Source: Streptomyces sp. P3 (GTDB taxonomy: Bacteria > Actinomycetota > Actinomycetes > Streptomycetales > Streptomycetaceae). Taken from it: a stretch of DNA of 64,000 bases. This document shows, in pieces, positions 12,544 through 20,894 of this stretch (the first letter of the stretch is position 1; each line of letters starts with the position of its first letter). The notes below the pieces were generated by a model that was given only the letters and a program-made list of their open reading frames with translations, did not search any database and was not told the DNA's origin. A program made the translations under genes and the position numbers. Location of the stretch: the NCBI RefSeq assembly GCF_003032475.1, contig NZ_CP028369.1, positions 1,612,001 to 1,676,000 of the forward strand. The letters are read 5' to 3'.

Positions 12544-12915
12544 TCAGGGCAGTTCCGGCCAGCCGACGGCACCGGGGGGCTCCGTCCCGGGCGGCTCCGG
12601 TCCGGACCGGCTTCCCCAGCCGGTCGCGGGCGGCGCGTCCGCACCGGACGGGTCCCCCCAGCCGCTCCCGGCCGGCCGGGCCTCCGCGCCCGGCCGGCGC
12701 CCCCACACGGTCGTCGCCGGCCGGTCCGGGCCGGGCCAGTCCGCCAGGCCGGCCACGGCCGGCACGTCGGGGGTGAGGCGCTGCGCCCAGTCGGCCACCG
12801 CGGACGGATCCGCGGCGGACCGGTGCAGGCGGGTCAGCAGCGCGACGGTGAGGGCGGCGATCTCCTGCTCGGTCGGCCGTCCGGAGCGAATCGTGAACAA
12901 CGGGTCCGCGGTCAT
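12544..12915 (-). CDS. Acyl-CoA carboxylase epsilon subunit-like protein
   Basis: The protein has 123 residues. The N-terminal part (about 8-50) reads FTIRSGRPTEQEIAALTVAL, the short signature of actinobacterial AccE/PccE epsilon subunits, which bind the biotin/carboxyltransferase complex. The C-terminal two thirds is a low-complexity Gly/Pro/Asp/Trp stretch with repeated GWG motifs and no recognisable domain, longer than in most epsilon proteins. It follows the carboxyltransferase beta gene with only two bases between stop and start, so the two are translated together. This supports a dedicated acetyl-CoA (or propionyl-CoA) carboxylase for the cluster. The biotinylated alpha subunit is not in the window and is presumably the housekeeping one. 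Confidence 0.75.
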   Translation of the reverse strand: MTADPLFTIRSGRPTEQEIAALTVALLTRLHRSAADPSAVADWAQRLTPDVPAVAGLADWPGPDRPATTVWGRRPGAEARPAGSGWGDPSGADAPPATGWGSRSGPEPPGTEPPGAVGWPELP

Positions 12916-12917
12916 GG

Positions 12918-14540
12918 CTACATCGGGGGGTTGCCGTGTTTGCGCGGAGCCAGGGAGGCACGTTTGCCCTCCAGCATCTCCAGCGCCCGGACGAGGGTCT
13001 CCCGGGTGTGCGCGGGGTCGATGATGTCGTCGACCAGCCCGTGCTCGGCCGCGTAGTAGGGGTGCATCAGCTCCTCGCGGTAGGACCGGATGCACTGCTC
13101 CCGGGTCTCCTGCGGATCGCCCGACGCCGCGATCTCCCGGCGGAAGATGACGTTCGCCGCGCCCTCGGCGCCCATCACGGCGATCTCGTTGGTGGGCCAG
13201 GCCAGGGACAGGTCGGTCCCGATGGACCGCGAGTCCATCACGATCCAGGCGCCGCCGTACGCCTTGCGCAGGATCAGCTGGATGCGGGGGACGGTGGCCA
13301 CGCAGTAGGCGTAGAGCAGCTTCGCGCCGTGCCGGATGATCCCCTGGTGTTCCTGCTCACGGCCCGGCAGGAAGCCGGGCACGTCGACCAGGGTGACCAG
13401 CGGAATGTTGAACGAGTCGCACATCTGGACGAAGCGCGCCCCCTTGTCGGACGCGTCGATGTCCAGGGTGCCGGCCGAGACCATGGGCTGGTTGGCGACC
13501 ACGCCGACCAGCCGGCCGCCCATCCGGGCCAGCGCGCAGACGATGTTGCCCGCCCAGTTCGGCTGCACCTCGAAATACTCGCCGTCGTCGACGATCTCCT
13601 CGATCACCTTCAGGATGTCGTAGGCCTGGTTCGCCGACGACGGGACGAGGTCGAGCAGGGCGTCGTTCCTGCGGTCCACCGGGTCCGTGCAGGAGACGAC
13701 CGGGGGCAGCGCCCGGTTGTTGGCGGGCAGCAGCGACAGCAGGTACCGGACGTCGGCGATGCAGGTGTACTCGTCGTCGTAGACGAACGAGGAGACGCCG
13801 GAGACGCCGGCGTGGACGTCCGCCCCGCCGAGGCCGTTCATGCTGATGTGCTCGCCGGTGACGGCCTGGACCACGTCCGGGCCGGTGATGAACATCTGGG
13901 CCACGTCCCGGACCATGAACACGAAGTCGGTCAGCGCGGGCGAGTAGGCGGCCCCTCCCGCGCACGGTCCGAGGATCACGCTGATCTGCGGGATGACGCC
14001 GGACGCCTGGGCGTTGCGGCGGAAGATCCCGCCGTAGCCGGCGAGCGCCGTGACGCCCTCCTGGATCCGGGCCCCCGCCCCGTCGCACAGGCTGACCAGC
14101 GGGGCGCCGGCGGCGAGGGCCATGTCCATCAGCTTGTGGATCTTCGCGGCGTGCGCCTCGCCCAGGGCGCCTCCGAACATCCGGAAGTCGTGCGCGTAGG
14201 CGAAGACCTTCTGTCCGTGGACCAGTCCCCAGCCCACCACGACCCCGTCGGTGTGGGGGCGCTTGTTCGCCAGTCCGAAGGCGGTCGCCCGGTGCTTGCG
14301 GAACGCCTCGATCTCGACGAACGTCCCCTCGTCGAAGAGCAGCTCGATGCGCTCCCTGACGGTGAGTTTGCCCTTGGCGCGCTGGGCTGCGGTCGCCTCG
14401 ACGCTCGGTCCCTCGCGGATGACCGCCTTGAGCCGGGCGAGCTCCTCGGTGCGGGTCCGCAGGTCGTTGCGTTGGACGGCCTCCTCGAGGTCGTCCGGGA
14501 GTATCGCGTTCCCGGACGACTCGGCGACTGACGTCAGCAT
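12918..14540 (-). CDS. Acyl-CoA carboxylase beta subunit (carboxyltransferase), JadN-like
   Basis: This is the carboxyltransferase subunit of biotin-dependent acetyl/propionyl-CoA carboxylase, with 540 residues, full length for the family. It transfers the carboxyl group from biotin to acyl-CoA, making malonyl- or methylmalonyl-CoA. Visible family features are the N-terminal AQRAKGKLTVRERIELLFDEG block, the oxyanion loops GGAAYSPALTDF and GAEGAANVIFRR, and DVPGFLPGREQEHQGIIRHG. The residue that sets acyl preference cannot be decided by eye. It lies in one operon with KS-alpha and KS-beta (53-base gap) and the epsilon gene, so supply of malonyl-CoA extender units is the natural role, as for jadN in jadomycin. 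A supply of methylmalonyl-CoA for the type I module is also possible. Confidence 0.93.
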   Translation of the reverse strand: MLTSVAESSGNAILPDDLEEAVQRNDLRTRTEELARLKAVIREGPSVEATAAQRAKGKLTVRERIELLFDEGTFVEIEAFRKHRATAFGLANKRPHTDGVVVGWGLVHGQKVFAYAHDFRMFGGALGEAHAAKIHKLMDMALAAGAPLVSLCDGAGARIQEGVTALAGYGGIFRRNAQASGVIPQISVILGPCAGGAAYSPALTDFVFMVRDVAQMFITGPDVVQAVTGEHISMNGLGGADVHAGVSGVSSFVYDDEYTCIADVRYLLSLLPANNRALPPVVSCTDPVDRRNDALLDLVPSSANQAYDILKVIEEIVDDGEYFEVQPNWAGNIVCALARMGGRLVGVVANQPMVSAGTLDIDASDKGARFVQMCDSFNIPLVTLVDVPGFLPGREQEHQGIIRHGAKLLYAYCVATVPRIQLILRKAYGGAWIVMDSRSIGTDLSLAWPTNEIAVMGAEGAANVIFRREIAASGDPQETREQCIRSYREELMHPYYAAEHGLVDDIIDPAHTRETLVRALEMLEGKRASLAPRKHGNPPM

Positions 14541-14593
14541 GAATGCCCTTTCGTTGCGACATGGCGATGACGATGACGGACTGCTGCTGCCGC

Positions 14594-15811
14594 TCAGCGG
14601 AGCTGGCGCACCACCATCGCCGAGTTGAAGCCGCCGTGCCCGCGGGCGACGATCAGCGCCGACCGGATCGGGCCCTGCCGCGGCTCGCCGACCACGAGGT
14701 CCATCTCGTACTCGGGCACGGCCTCCCGGACGCCGACGGCGGGCGGGATGGCACTCCAGAACATCGACAGCAGCGCCGTGGCGACGTCCAGGGAGGCTCC
14801 GCCGGCGAACAGCCGTCCGGTCATGGTCTTGGGCGCGGCGACCGGGACACCGTGGGGCCCGAAGACCTCCTTGAGGGCCTCCGCCTCCACCTGGTCCAGT
14901 TCGGCCTCGCCCACCGCGTCGGCGAAGACGACGTCGATGTCCGAGGCGTCCATGCCGGCGTCGCCCAGCGCCATCTCGATGGCCCGCTGCAGGCCCGGCG
15001 GGCGGCCGGGGGTGCCCGGGTCGAAGGTGGAGGCGTACCCGGCGATCTCGCCGAAGACGGTGGTGCCGATCCGTTTCTTCGCGCTCTCCGGCGTCTCCAG
15101 CACCATGATCGCGCCGCCCTCGCCGGGGACGTAACCGCCGGCGCGCTCGTCGAAGGGCAGATAGGCCCGCTGCGGGTCGGAGCTGCGGCTGATCCGGCCG
15201 GTGGCCTGGTGGGCGACCCACGCCCACGGGCAGAGCGTGCTGTCGATGCCCCCGGTGAGCATGAGGTTGGCGCCGTCCCGCAGCTGCCGCCGGGCGTGGC
15301 CGATCGCGTCGATCCCGCCGGCCTGCTCGCTGATCACCACGGCGCCGGGCCCGTGCATCTTGTGGCGAATGGATATCTGGCCCGTGTTGACCGCGTAGAA
15401 CCACGCGAACGACTGGTAGGCGCTGACGTACTCCGGGCCCTGGTGGTGCAGCTTGGCCAGTTCGCGCTGGCCGAACTCGTAGCCGCCGCCGGAGGCCGCG
15501 GTGACCACGCCCATCTCGTCGGTGGGGACGTCGCCGCCCCGCACCCCCGCCTGGCGCAGCGCCCAGTCGGTGGCCACCAGCGACAGCCGGGTGATGTGGT
15601 CGGACTGCGGCAGGATGCGGTCCTGCAGATGCCGGTCGGGCACGAAGTCGGGTATCTCGCCGCCGAGTTTGCAGCGGTACTTCGAGATGTCGAACTTGGT
15701 CACCCGGCGGATGCCGGACTGGCCGGCCATCAGCGCCCGCCAGTACGACGTCGGACCCAGCCCGTTGGGCGCCGCGATGCCGATTCCGGTCACCACTGCT
15801 CGCCTGGTCAT
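14594..15811 (-). CDS. Type II PKS ketosynthase beta / chain length factor
   Basis: KS-beta pairs with KS-alpha to set chain length and decarboxylate malonyl-ACP. The protein has 405 residues with the thiolase-like KS fold. The active-site Cys is replaced by Gln in ISEQAGGIDA, the hallmark of chain length factors. The start ATG at 15811 overlaps the KS-alpha stop (ATGA), giving the usual translational coupling and 1:1 ratio. The C-terminus ends with the typical HGGFNSAMVV. Which chain length it specifies cannot be read from sequence by eye; the tunnel-lining residues would have to be compared with known octa-, deca- and dodecaketide factors. No ACP follows it, which is unusual for a minimal PKS operon. 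Confidence 0.96.
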   Translation of the reverse strand: MTRRAVVTGIGIAAPNGLGPTSYWRALMAGQSGIRRVTKFDISKYRCKLGGEIPDFVPDRHLQDRILPQSDHITRLSLVATDWALRQAGVRGGDVPTDEMGVVTAASGGGYEFGQRELAKLHHQGPEYVSAYQSFAWFYAVNTGQISIRHKMHGPGAVVISEQAGGIDAIGHARRQLRDGANLMLTGGIDSTLCPWAWVAHQATGRISRSSDPQRAYLPFDERAGGYVPGEGGAIMVLETPESAKKRIGTTVFGEIAGYASTFDPGTPGRPPGLQRAIEMALGDAGMDASDIDVVFADAVGEAELDQVEAEALKEVFGPHGVPVAAPKTMTGRLFAGGASLDVATALLSMFWSAIPPAVGVREAVPEYEMDLVVGEPRQGPIRSALIVARGHGGFNSAMVVRQLR

Positions 15812-17076
15812 CGCTTCGCTCCTCGTACGTTTCGCAGGATCATCGCGCTCTGGAAGCCGCCGAAGCCGCTGCCGACGGTCAGCACGGTGTTGAGCCGCTT
15901 CTCGCGGGCCACGTTGGGCACGTAGTCCAGGTCGCACAGCGGGTCGGGTTCGTTGAGGTTGGCCGTCGGCGGGATCAGTCCCTCGCGCATGGCGAGCAGG
16001 CAGCCGGCGATCTCCAGCGAGCCGATCGCGCCCAGCGAGTGACCGATCATCGACTTGAAGCCGCTGATCGGCGTGGTGAAGGCATCCTCGCCGAGGCTGC
16101 GCTTGAAGGCGCCCGTCTCGTGCAGGTCGTTCTGCTTGGTGCCCGAGCCGTGCGCGTTGATGTAGTCGATGTAGGGGGGCAGGATCCGCGCCTCGTCCAT
16201 CGCCACCTCGATCGCCGAGGCCATGTCCTTGCCCTCGGACTCGAGACCGGTCATGTGGTACGCGTTGCAGCGCGAGGCGTACCCGGCGATCTCGCCGTAG
16301 ATCTGCGCGCCACGGGCCCGTGCGTGCTCGAGCTCCTCGACGACGACGATCGCGCAGCCCTCGGCCAGCACCAGACCGTCGCGGGTCTTGTCGAAGGGGC
16401 GGCAGGCGTGCTCGGGGTCGTCGTTGCGGGTGGAGCTCGCGCGGAGCACGTCGAAGCAGACCACCGTGATCGGCGACAGCGGGGCCTCCGTGCCGCCGCT
16501 GACGACGACGTCGGCGCTGCCCTCCTCGATCAGGCGGGCCGCGTAGCCCACCGAGTCGATGCCGGAGGTGCAGCCGGTGGAGACCAGGGTGACCGGTCCC
16601 TCCGCGCCGGTCTGCGTGGCGAGTTCGGCCGCCATCGAGCTGGGGTTCACGTAGTCGTACAGATGGGGGACGGTGTAGCCCTGGTCGACCTCCCAGAGCC
16701 GGCCGCCGTCACTGCCGATGGTGAACTCCCGCTCCAGACTGGTGGTGCAGCCGACGGCGGAGCCGAGGGCGACGCCGACCCGGGTGGGGTCCATGACGTC
16801 GAACTGCAGGCCCGCGTCCGCGACGGCTTCCCGGCCCGCGACCACGGCGAACTGCGCGGCCCGGTCGAGGCGGCGCACGTCCTGCGGGGTGAGCCCCGAC
16901 TTCAGCGGGTGGAAGTCGACCTCGCCCGCGATGCGGGAACGGAAGGCCGAGGGATCGAAGTGGGAGATCGCCCTGGTCGCCGTCCTGCCCTCGGCAAGTA
17001 GGCTCCAATATTCCTTGACACCTATGGCACCTGGCGAAATGACGCCGAGCCCGGTGATCACAGCGCGACGGGACAC
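15808..17076 (-). CDS. Type II PKS ketosynthase alpha
   Basis: KS-alpha is the condensing subunit of the minimal type II PKS and elongates the ACP-bound poly-beta-ketone. The protein has 422 residues. The nucleophile Cys is in STGCTSGID near residue 170. The catalytic His motifs are NAHGSGT and GFKSMIGHSLGA. The C-terminus reads GSGFGGFQSAMIL as usual. The GTG at 17076 is preceded by a strong AGGAGG six bases upstream. It is the first gene of a KS-alpha/KS-beta/carboxylase operon driven by a SARP-type promoter in the short gap to the upstream flavin reductase gene. The ACP partner lies 22 kb away at 39.6 kb. Confidence 0.97.
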   Translation of the reverse strand: MSRRAVITGLGVISPGAIGVKEYWSLLAEGRTATRAISHFDPSAFRSRIAGEVDFHPLKSGLTPQDVRRLDRAAQFAVVAGREAVADAGLQFDVMDPTRVGVALGSAVGCTTSLEREFTIGSDGGRLWEVDQGYTVPHLYDYVNPSSMAAELATQTGAEGPVTLVSTGCTSGIDSVGYAARLIEEGSADVVVSGGTEAPLSPITVVCFDVLRASSTRNDDPEHACRPFDKTRDGLVLAEGCAIVVVEELEHARARGAQIYGEIAGYASRCNAYHMTGLESEGKDMASAIEVAMDEARILPPYIDYINAHGSGTKQNDLHETGAFKRSLGEDAFTTPISGFKSMIGHSLGAIGSLEIAGCLLAMREGLIPPTANLNEPDPLCDLDYVPNVAREKRLNTVLTVGSGFGGFQSAMILRNVRGAKR

Positions 17077-17113
17077 CGATGGCCTCCTGGATCAATGCAG
17101 GTTGGTTTGTACG

Positions 17114-17156
17114 AGAATGCGGCGTCTGGCTAGTGACTGACTCGACAATCACCGCA
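17114..17156 (-). promoter_or_regulatory. SARP-type promoter of the KS-alpha operon
   Basis: On the minus strand, TGCGGTG (17156-17150), TCGAGTC (17145-17139) and ACTAGCC (17134-17128) are spaced 11 bp. An 8-bp spacer then leads to CATTCT (17119-17114). The outermost repeat overlaps the end of the flavin reductase gene. Confidence 0.65.
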
Positions 17157-17805
17157 CCGGCACTGCGGACACCTCGCGGGCCCGCTTCTCGGCGGCCTGG
17201 TGCGCCTGCGCCAGCGACTGCTCGGCGAGCGGCACGAGCGCGGCCATCGCTGGCACCCGGGAGGCCAGCGAGAGCTGGGCGGCGATGATCTCGACGTCCA
17301 GGCCGAGGCCGGTGCCGAACACGGTCTGCAGGTACGGGCCGCAGTGGTTGGCCTTCTCCATGGGAGCGCCCGGGCTGTAGCCGCCGCCGTAGCTGGCGAC
17401 AACGGTCGCGGGACGCCCGGCCAGCGGGCCGGGGCTGCCGTCGAAGGTGATCGTGCGGTCGTTGACCAGCACCTGGTCGAGCCACGCCTTGAGGGTGGAG
17501 GGGATCGACCAGTTGTACATCGGGGTGCTCACCAGCAGCGTGTCGGCGGCCAGCAGCTCCTCGACGAGTTCGTCGCGCAGCAGCATGGCGGCGCGCTGGT
17601 GACCGTCGTGCGCGGCCGGCGGGACGAACCCCGCGGTGACGCCCGCCTCGGTCAGCGGCGGCACGGGCACGGCGCCCAGGTCCCGGTAGGTGACGACGCC
17701 GTCCGGGTTCTCCTTCTGCCACGCCCGGCGGAAGGTCCTGGCCAGTTCCCGGGAAACCGAGCCCCGGGACAAGGCGGAGGAGTCGATGTGCAGCAGGTGC
17801 GGCAT
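17149..17805 (-). CDS. FMN-dependent NAD(P)H:quinone oxidoreductase (AzoR/flavodoxin-like)
   Basis: The protein has 218 residues and the flavodoxin-like fold of AzoR/NQO reductases. It starts MPHLLHIDSSALSRGSVS, the FMN phosphate-binding segment. It also shows STPMYNWSIPSTLKAWLDQV, a strongly conserved FMN-contact block, and later ASYGGGYSPG. These enzymes use NAD(P)H to reduce quinones or free flavin. In this cluster two roles fit: supplying reduced FMN to the class D monooxygenase at 22.0 kb, or reducing an anthraquinone intermediate. The gene lies just upstream of KS-alpha on the same strand, with a promoter in the gap, so the coupling is loose. The start ATG at 17805 is supported by conservation from residue 1. 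Confidence 0.85.
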   Translation of the reverse strand: MPHLLHIDSSALSRGSVSRELARTFRRAWQKENPDGVVTYRDLGAVPVPPLTEAGVTAGFVPPAAHDGHQRAAMLLRDELVEELLAADTLLVSTPMYNWSIPSTLKAWLDQVLVNDRTITFDGSPGPLAGRPATVVASYGGGYSPGAPMEKANHCGPYLQTVFGTGLGLDVEIIAAQLSLASRVPAMAALVPLAEQSLAQAHQAAEKRAREVSAVPVR

Positions 17806-18055
17806 GGCTGTCTCCCGAAAGTCTGCGGATGGTGGCAGGGGTCCGTTCACGCCACGGTCGGCCAGCCCGCTCGTGTCACGGCGGACCCCGCCTCAAGCGG
17901 CCCCGGCGCCCCGGCATGCGTCAGGGGCGGGACGCCCACGGCGTTCCCACCCCTGTTGCTCCGCTGCGATCCGGCCGTTCCGCGGATCCAGAACGGCCCG
18001 CGGGCCCCGGCGACTCCGGCTCCCCGGCGTCCCGGCTTCCCGGCGTCGGGCGCTC

Positions 18056-19099
18056 CTACGGGACGAGCGCGGTCAGCAGGACCGACTGGTCGCCCTCGAT
18101 GCTCCGGGCCCCCTGGTAGTCGAGGCCGGCCTGCTCGAACAGCGCCGCGAACTGGTCGACGCTGCGCCGCTTCCCGCCGCCCATGAGCACCATCAGCAGG
18201 TCGACGGCGGTGCAGATCTCCTCGAACGGGCTGTCACCGCCCAGCAACATGTCGACGACGACCACCCGGGCGCCGGAGGCCGCGGCCCGCGCCGTGTTGC
18301 GCAGGATCGCGACGACCGTGTCGTCGTCCCACATGTACATCATGTGCTTGTACAGATAGGTGTCCGCGCCGCCGGGCACGGACTCTCGGCAGTCCCCGGC
18401 GAGCAGTTCGGCACGGGCGGCCAGCGCGCCGCCCGCCCGCAGCCGTTCGTCGACGCCCGGCAGCACCTGCTCCAGCTCGAGCAGCACCCCGTGGATGTCG
18501 GGGTACGCCTCCAACAGCTGCAGCAGCAGCTGTCCCTGGCCGCCGCCCACGTCCATCACCGTCTCGCCGGGACGCGGGGCGAGCGCCGCCACCAGGGCGG
18601 GGGCGTTGTTGAGCAGGATGGTGTTGGCGGTCATCGCCCGGTTGAAGATCGCGCCGGCCTCGGGGTCGTCGTTGACGAAGTAGCTCTGCGCCTGGGTGCC
18701 GAAGACCTTGGGGAAGGCCGCCTCGCCGGTGCGCACGGCGTCCGCGGTGTGGTGCAGCACCGAGACCGGCACGTGCAGCCACCCGAAGCGGATGACGTCG
18801 GGGGCGCCCCAGGTGGAGTCCTGACGGATCATCCGCGACAGCTCGGTGTGCCGGAACCGGCCGTCCTCGAGGGCCTCGAAGAATCCGTGGCAGGCCAGCG
18901 CGCGCAGCAGCCGGCCGAGCGCGTCCGGGTCGGCGTCGACGGCCTTCGCCAGCTCCTCGGCGCCGAGCGGCTCGTCGTCCAGCGCGTCGGCCACCTTCAG
19001 GTCGACGGCGGCCTGGACGAACTGCAGGGCCGCGAAGCCCATGCCGATCCGGTACAGCTTCACCCGGGCTTCGAGGGAGGGAAGTGCGGGAGTGGTCAT
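18056..19099 (-). CDS. SAM-dependent O-methyltransferase (acetylserotonin/DnrK family)
   Basis: The protein has 347 residues with the two-domain plan of small-molecule O-methyltransferases. An N-terminal winged-helix dimerisation domain (about 10-110, with ADPDALGRLLRALACHGFF) precedes a Rossmann SAM-binding domain with DVGGGQGQLLLQLL near 175. The later YLYKHMMYMWDDDTVVAILRN block corresponds to the catalytic region around HxxHxW in this family; the usual catalytic His appears as His in KHMM. It should methylate a phenolic or sugar hydroxyl of the polyketide; which one cannot be told. It is the second gene of an operon with the NTF2-like gene at 19150 (50-base gap). A 250-base gap on the other side holds no gene I can support. 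Confidence 0.9.
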   Translation of the reverse strand: MTTPALPSLEARVKLYRIGMGFAALQFVQAAVDLKVADALDDEPLGAEELAKAVDADPDALGRLLRALACHGFFEALEDGRFRHTELSRMIRQDSTWGAPDVIRFGWLHVPVSVLHHTADAVRTGEAAFPKVFGTQAQSYFVNDDPEAGAIFNRAMTANTILLNNAPALVAALAPRPGETVMDVGGGQGQLLLQLLEAYPDIHGVLLELEQVLPGVDERLRAGGALAARAELLAGDCRESVPGGADTYLYKHMMYMWDDDTVVAILRNTARAAASGARVVVVDMLLGGDSPFEEICTAVDLLMVLMGGGKRRSVDQFAALFEQAGLDYQGARSIEGDQSVLLTALVP

Positions 19100-19149
19100 G
19101 GCTCTCTCTGCTCCAATCGTGCCGGTCGTGCCGGTCGTGGGGGCTCGGG

Positions 19150-19644
19150 TCAGCTGTGCTGTGCCGCGAGCCGGGCGTAGTAGCGGCCGGGGTCGGGCAC
19201 GTCGTGGCGGATGACCCGGGACCTGGCGCGCAGCCCCTCCGCGGTGCGCACCAGCTCGTCCGTGACGACGCAGCTCGGCTCGAAGGTCACGTCGCCGTTC
19301 TCGTCGGTGACGCTGACCAGGCAGGTGGCGGTGACCCGGGTCGCGCCGTCCGGCTGCGGCTCGGCCCGGCGGTTCTCGAACCAGTGCCGGATGGTGCTGC
19401 TCCCGTAGCGGGAGATGTTCGCGCGCACGCCCTCCAGCAGGGCGGGGCGGCTGCGCAGCTGCCAGGCGCCCTCGTAGCCGAAGAAGCAGTCCTCGGTGAA
19501 GGTCTGCACGAAGGCCTCGAAGTCGCGCCCCTCCAGCAGCGGCATCTGGTGGACGTAGAAGGCGGCGATCTCCGGAGGGAGATGCGTGGGCTGCTCGGTG
19601 TGCTGGCCGGTGTGCTGCTCCGAGTGCTGCAGCGTCTGCGACAC
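19150..19644 (-). CDS. NTF2/SnoaL-fold protein, second copy
   Basis: The protein has 164 residues. The N-terminal 22 are a His/Gln-rich low-complexity tail (repeated HTGQH/HTEQP), followed by the NTF2-like fold from PPEIAAFYVHQMPLLEGRDFEAFVQTF. It resembles the protein encoded at 10838: both have FTED near the first turn, a RHWF segment and a T(V/C)V(V/T)DELVRT stretch, so this is probably a paralogue pair. SnoaL-type proteins in aromatic clusters act as cyclases or oxygenase partners; I cannot assign a reaction. The GTG at 19644 has AGGGGT five bases upstream. It is first in an operon with the O-methyltransferase, behind a SARP-type promoter, and divergent from the MDR gene. Confidence 0.8.
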   Translation of the reverse strand: MSQTLQHSEQHTGQHTEQPTHLPPEIAAFYVHQMPLLEGRDFEAFVQTFTEDCFFGYEGAWQLRSRPALLEGVRANISRYGSSTIRHWFENRRAEPQPDGATRVTATCLVSVTDENGDVTFEPSCVVTDELVRTAEGLRARSRVIRHDVPDPGRYYARLAAQHS

Positions 19645-19685
19645 GGTGCACCCCTTTCGACGGTCCGGTGGTTCGCGGGAACCGC

Positions 19686-19728
19686 ACCGTGCACCCCGCC
19701 GCTCCAGAGCGGCTGGAGCGGCGGTGAA
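19686..19728 (-). promoter_or_regulatory. SARP-type promoter of the NTF2-like/O-methyltransferase operon
   Basis: On the minus strand, TTCACCG (19728-19722), TCCAGCC (19717-19711) and TGGAGCG (19706-19700) are spaced 11 bp. An 8-bp spacer then leads to CACGGT (19691-19686). Confidence 0.65.
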
Positions 19729-19791
19729 ACGCCGGCGGCGGGGCCCCGTCCGCGTCGATCACGGCTCCGGGCGGTCCGCGAACCCGGACGC

Positions 19792-19834
19792 TCCAGCCGG
19801 GCGCGACCTCCCTTCGAGACCGCTCCCGCACCCT
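19792..19834 (+). promoter_or_regulatory. Possible SARP-type promoter of the MDR/glycosylase/monooxygenase operon
   Basis: TCCAGCC (19792) and TCGAGAC (19814) are 22 bp apart, two helical turns. An 8-bp spacer then leads to CACCCT (19829-19834). The middle repeat (19803) is poor, so this is a weaker case than the others. Confidence 0.5.
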
Positions 19835-19878
19835 CGGCACAGCACGATCTTCGATCCCTCGCACAAGGAGCTGACGAC

Positions 19879-20892
19879 ATGTCCGACGGGACGCCGACGA
19901 AGAGCCAGGAGGTGCGGCTCGTCTCCTACCCGGACGGCGAGCTCTCCCTCGACCACTTCGAGGTCGCCGTGACGGAGCTGGCCGAGCCGGAGCCGGGTCA
20001 GGTGGTGGTCCGCAACGACTGGATGTCCCTCGGCACGGTCTACCGCGACCAGATGCAGTCCTCACTGGACATCCCGATCCCCGTGTTCCAGCTGGGCCAG
20101 CCCATGTGGGGCCGCACGGTCGGCACCGTGGTGAAGTCGGCCAGCCCCGACCTGGCCGTGGGCGACCTGGTCGAGCACTTCAGCGGCTGGCGCGACCATG
20201 TCGTGGGCTACGCCGGGCAGTTCTTCAAGCGGGATCCCGAACTGCTGCCCGGCAGCGAATACTTCCTCTCCAACGGGCCCACGGCCTGGCGCGGGCTCGC
20301 CGAGATCGCCAAGGTCCGCGAGGGCGACGTGGTGTTCGTCTCCGGCGCCACGTCCGGCGTCGGCTGCCTCGCCGCCCACATCGCCAAGGCGCTCGGCGCG
20401 GTCAAGGTCATCGGCAGCACCGGCTCCCCGCAGAAGATCGACTTCCTGGTCCGGGAGGCCGGCTACGACGCGGCGTTCGACTACCACGACGGCCCGGTCG
20501 TCGACCGGCTGCGCGAGCTGGCCCCCGACGGGATCACCGTCTTCTTCGACAACGTCGGCGGCGAGCAGTTCGAGGCCGCGGTGCAGGCGGCCGCCCCCGG
20601 GGCCCGCTTCGCGCTCTGCGGCTCGCTGGCCGCACAGCACGGCGAGGACGCCCGCCCCCGGCTGGACCTGCAGAGCCTCATCCCGCGCGAGCTGTCCTTC
20701 CAGGGCTTCGCGACCCTGCACACCCCGCAGCAGATCGAGGACTGGAACACACAGTTCGGCGCCTGGCTCGCCGAGGGCCGGATCTCCTTCCCGCACACCG
20801 TGGTGGAGGGCGGCGTCGCCGCGCTGCCGCAGGCCATGATCGATCTGATGAAGGGCCGGCTCTCCGGCACCGCGCTGGTGAGGTTGTCCTGA
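19879..20892 (+). CDS. MDR-family NADP-dependent quinone oxidoreductase/alkenal reductase
   Basis: The protein has 337 residues of the medium-chain dehydrogenase/reductase superfamily, the CurA/leukotriene B4 12-hydroxydehydrogenase-like branch without structural zinc. The N-terminal domain binds substrate (about 1-130); the nucleotide-binding motif SGATSGVGCLAAHIAKALG is near residue 160, followed by FFDNVGGEQFEAAV and a typical LIPRELSFQGF C-terminal part. Such enzymes reduce C=C bonds of enones or quinones with NADPH. In this cluster it may reduce an unsaturated or quinone intermediate; this is inference. AAGGAG lies eight bases before the ATG. It is the first gene of a plus-strand operon with the glycosylase, the monooxygenase and probably the response regulator. 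Confidence 0.88.
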   Translation: MSDGTPTKSQEVRLVSYPDGELSLDHFEVAVTELAEPEPGQVVVRNDWMSLGTVYRDQMQSSLDIPIPVFQLGQPMWGRTVGTVVKSASPDLAVGDLVEHFSGWRDHVVGYAGQFFKRDPELLPGSEYFLSNGPTAWRGLAEIAKVREGDVVFVSGATSGVGCLAAHIAKALGAVKVIGSTGSPQKIDFLVREAGYDAAFDYHDGPVVDRLRELAPDGITVFFDNVGGEQFEAAVQAAAPGARFALCGSLAAQHGEDARPRLDLQSLIPRELSFQGFATLHTPQQIEDWNTQFGAWLAEGRISFPHTVVEGGVAALPQAMIDLMKGRLSGTALVRLS

Positions 20893-20894
20893 CC

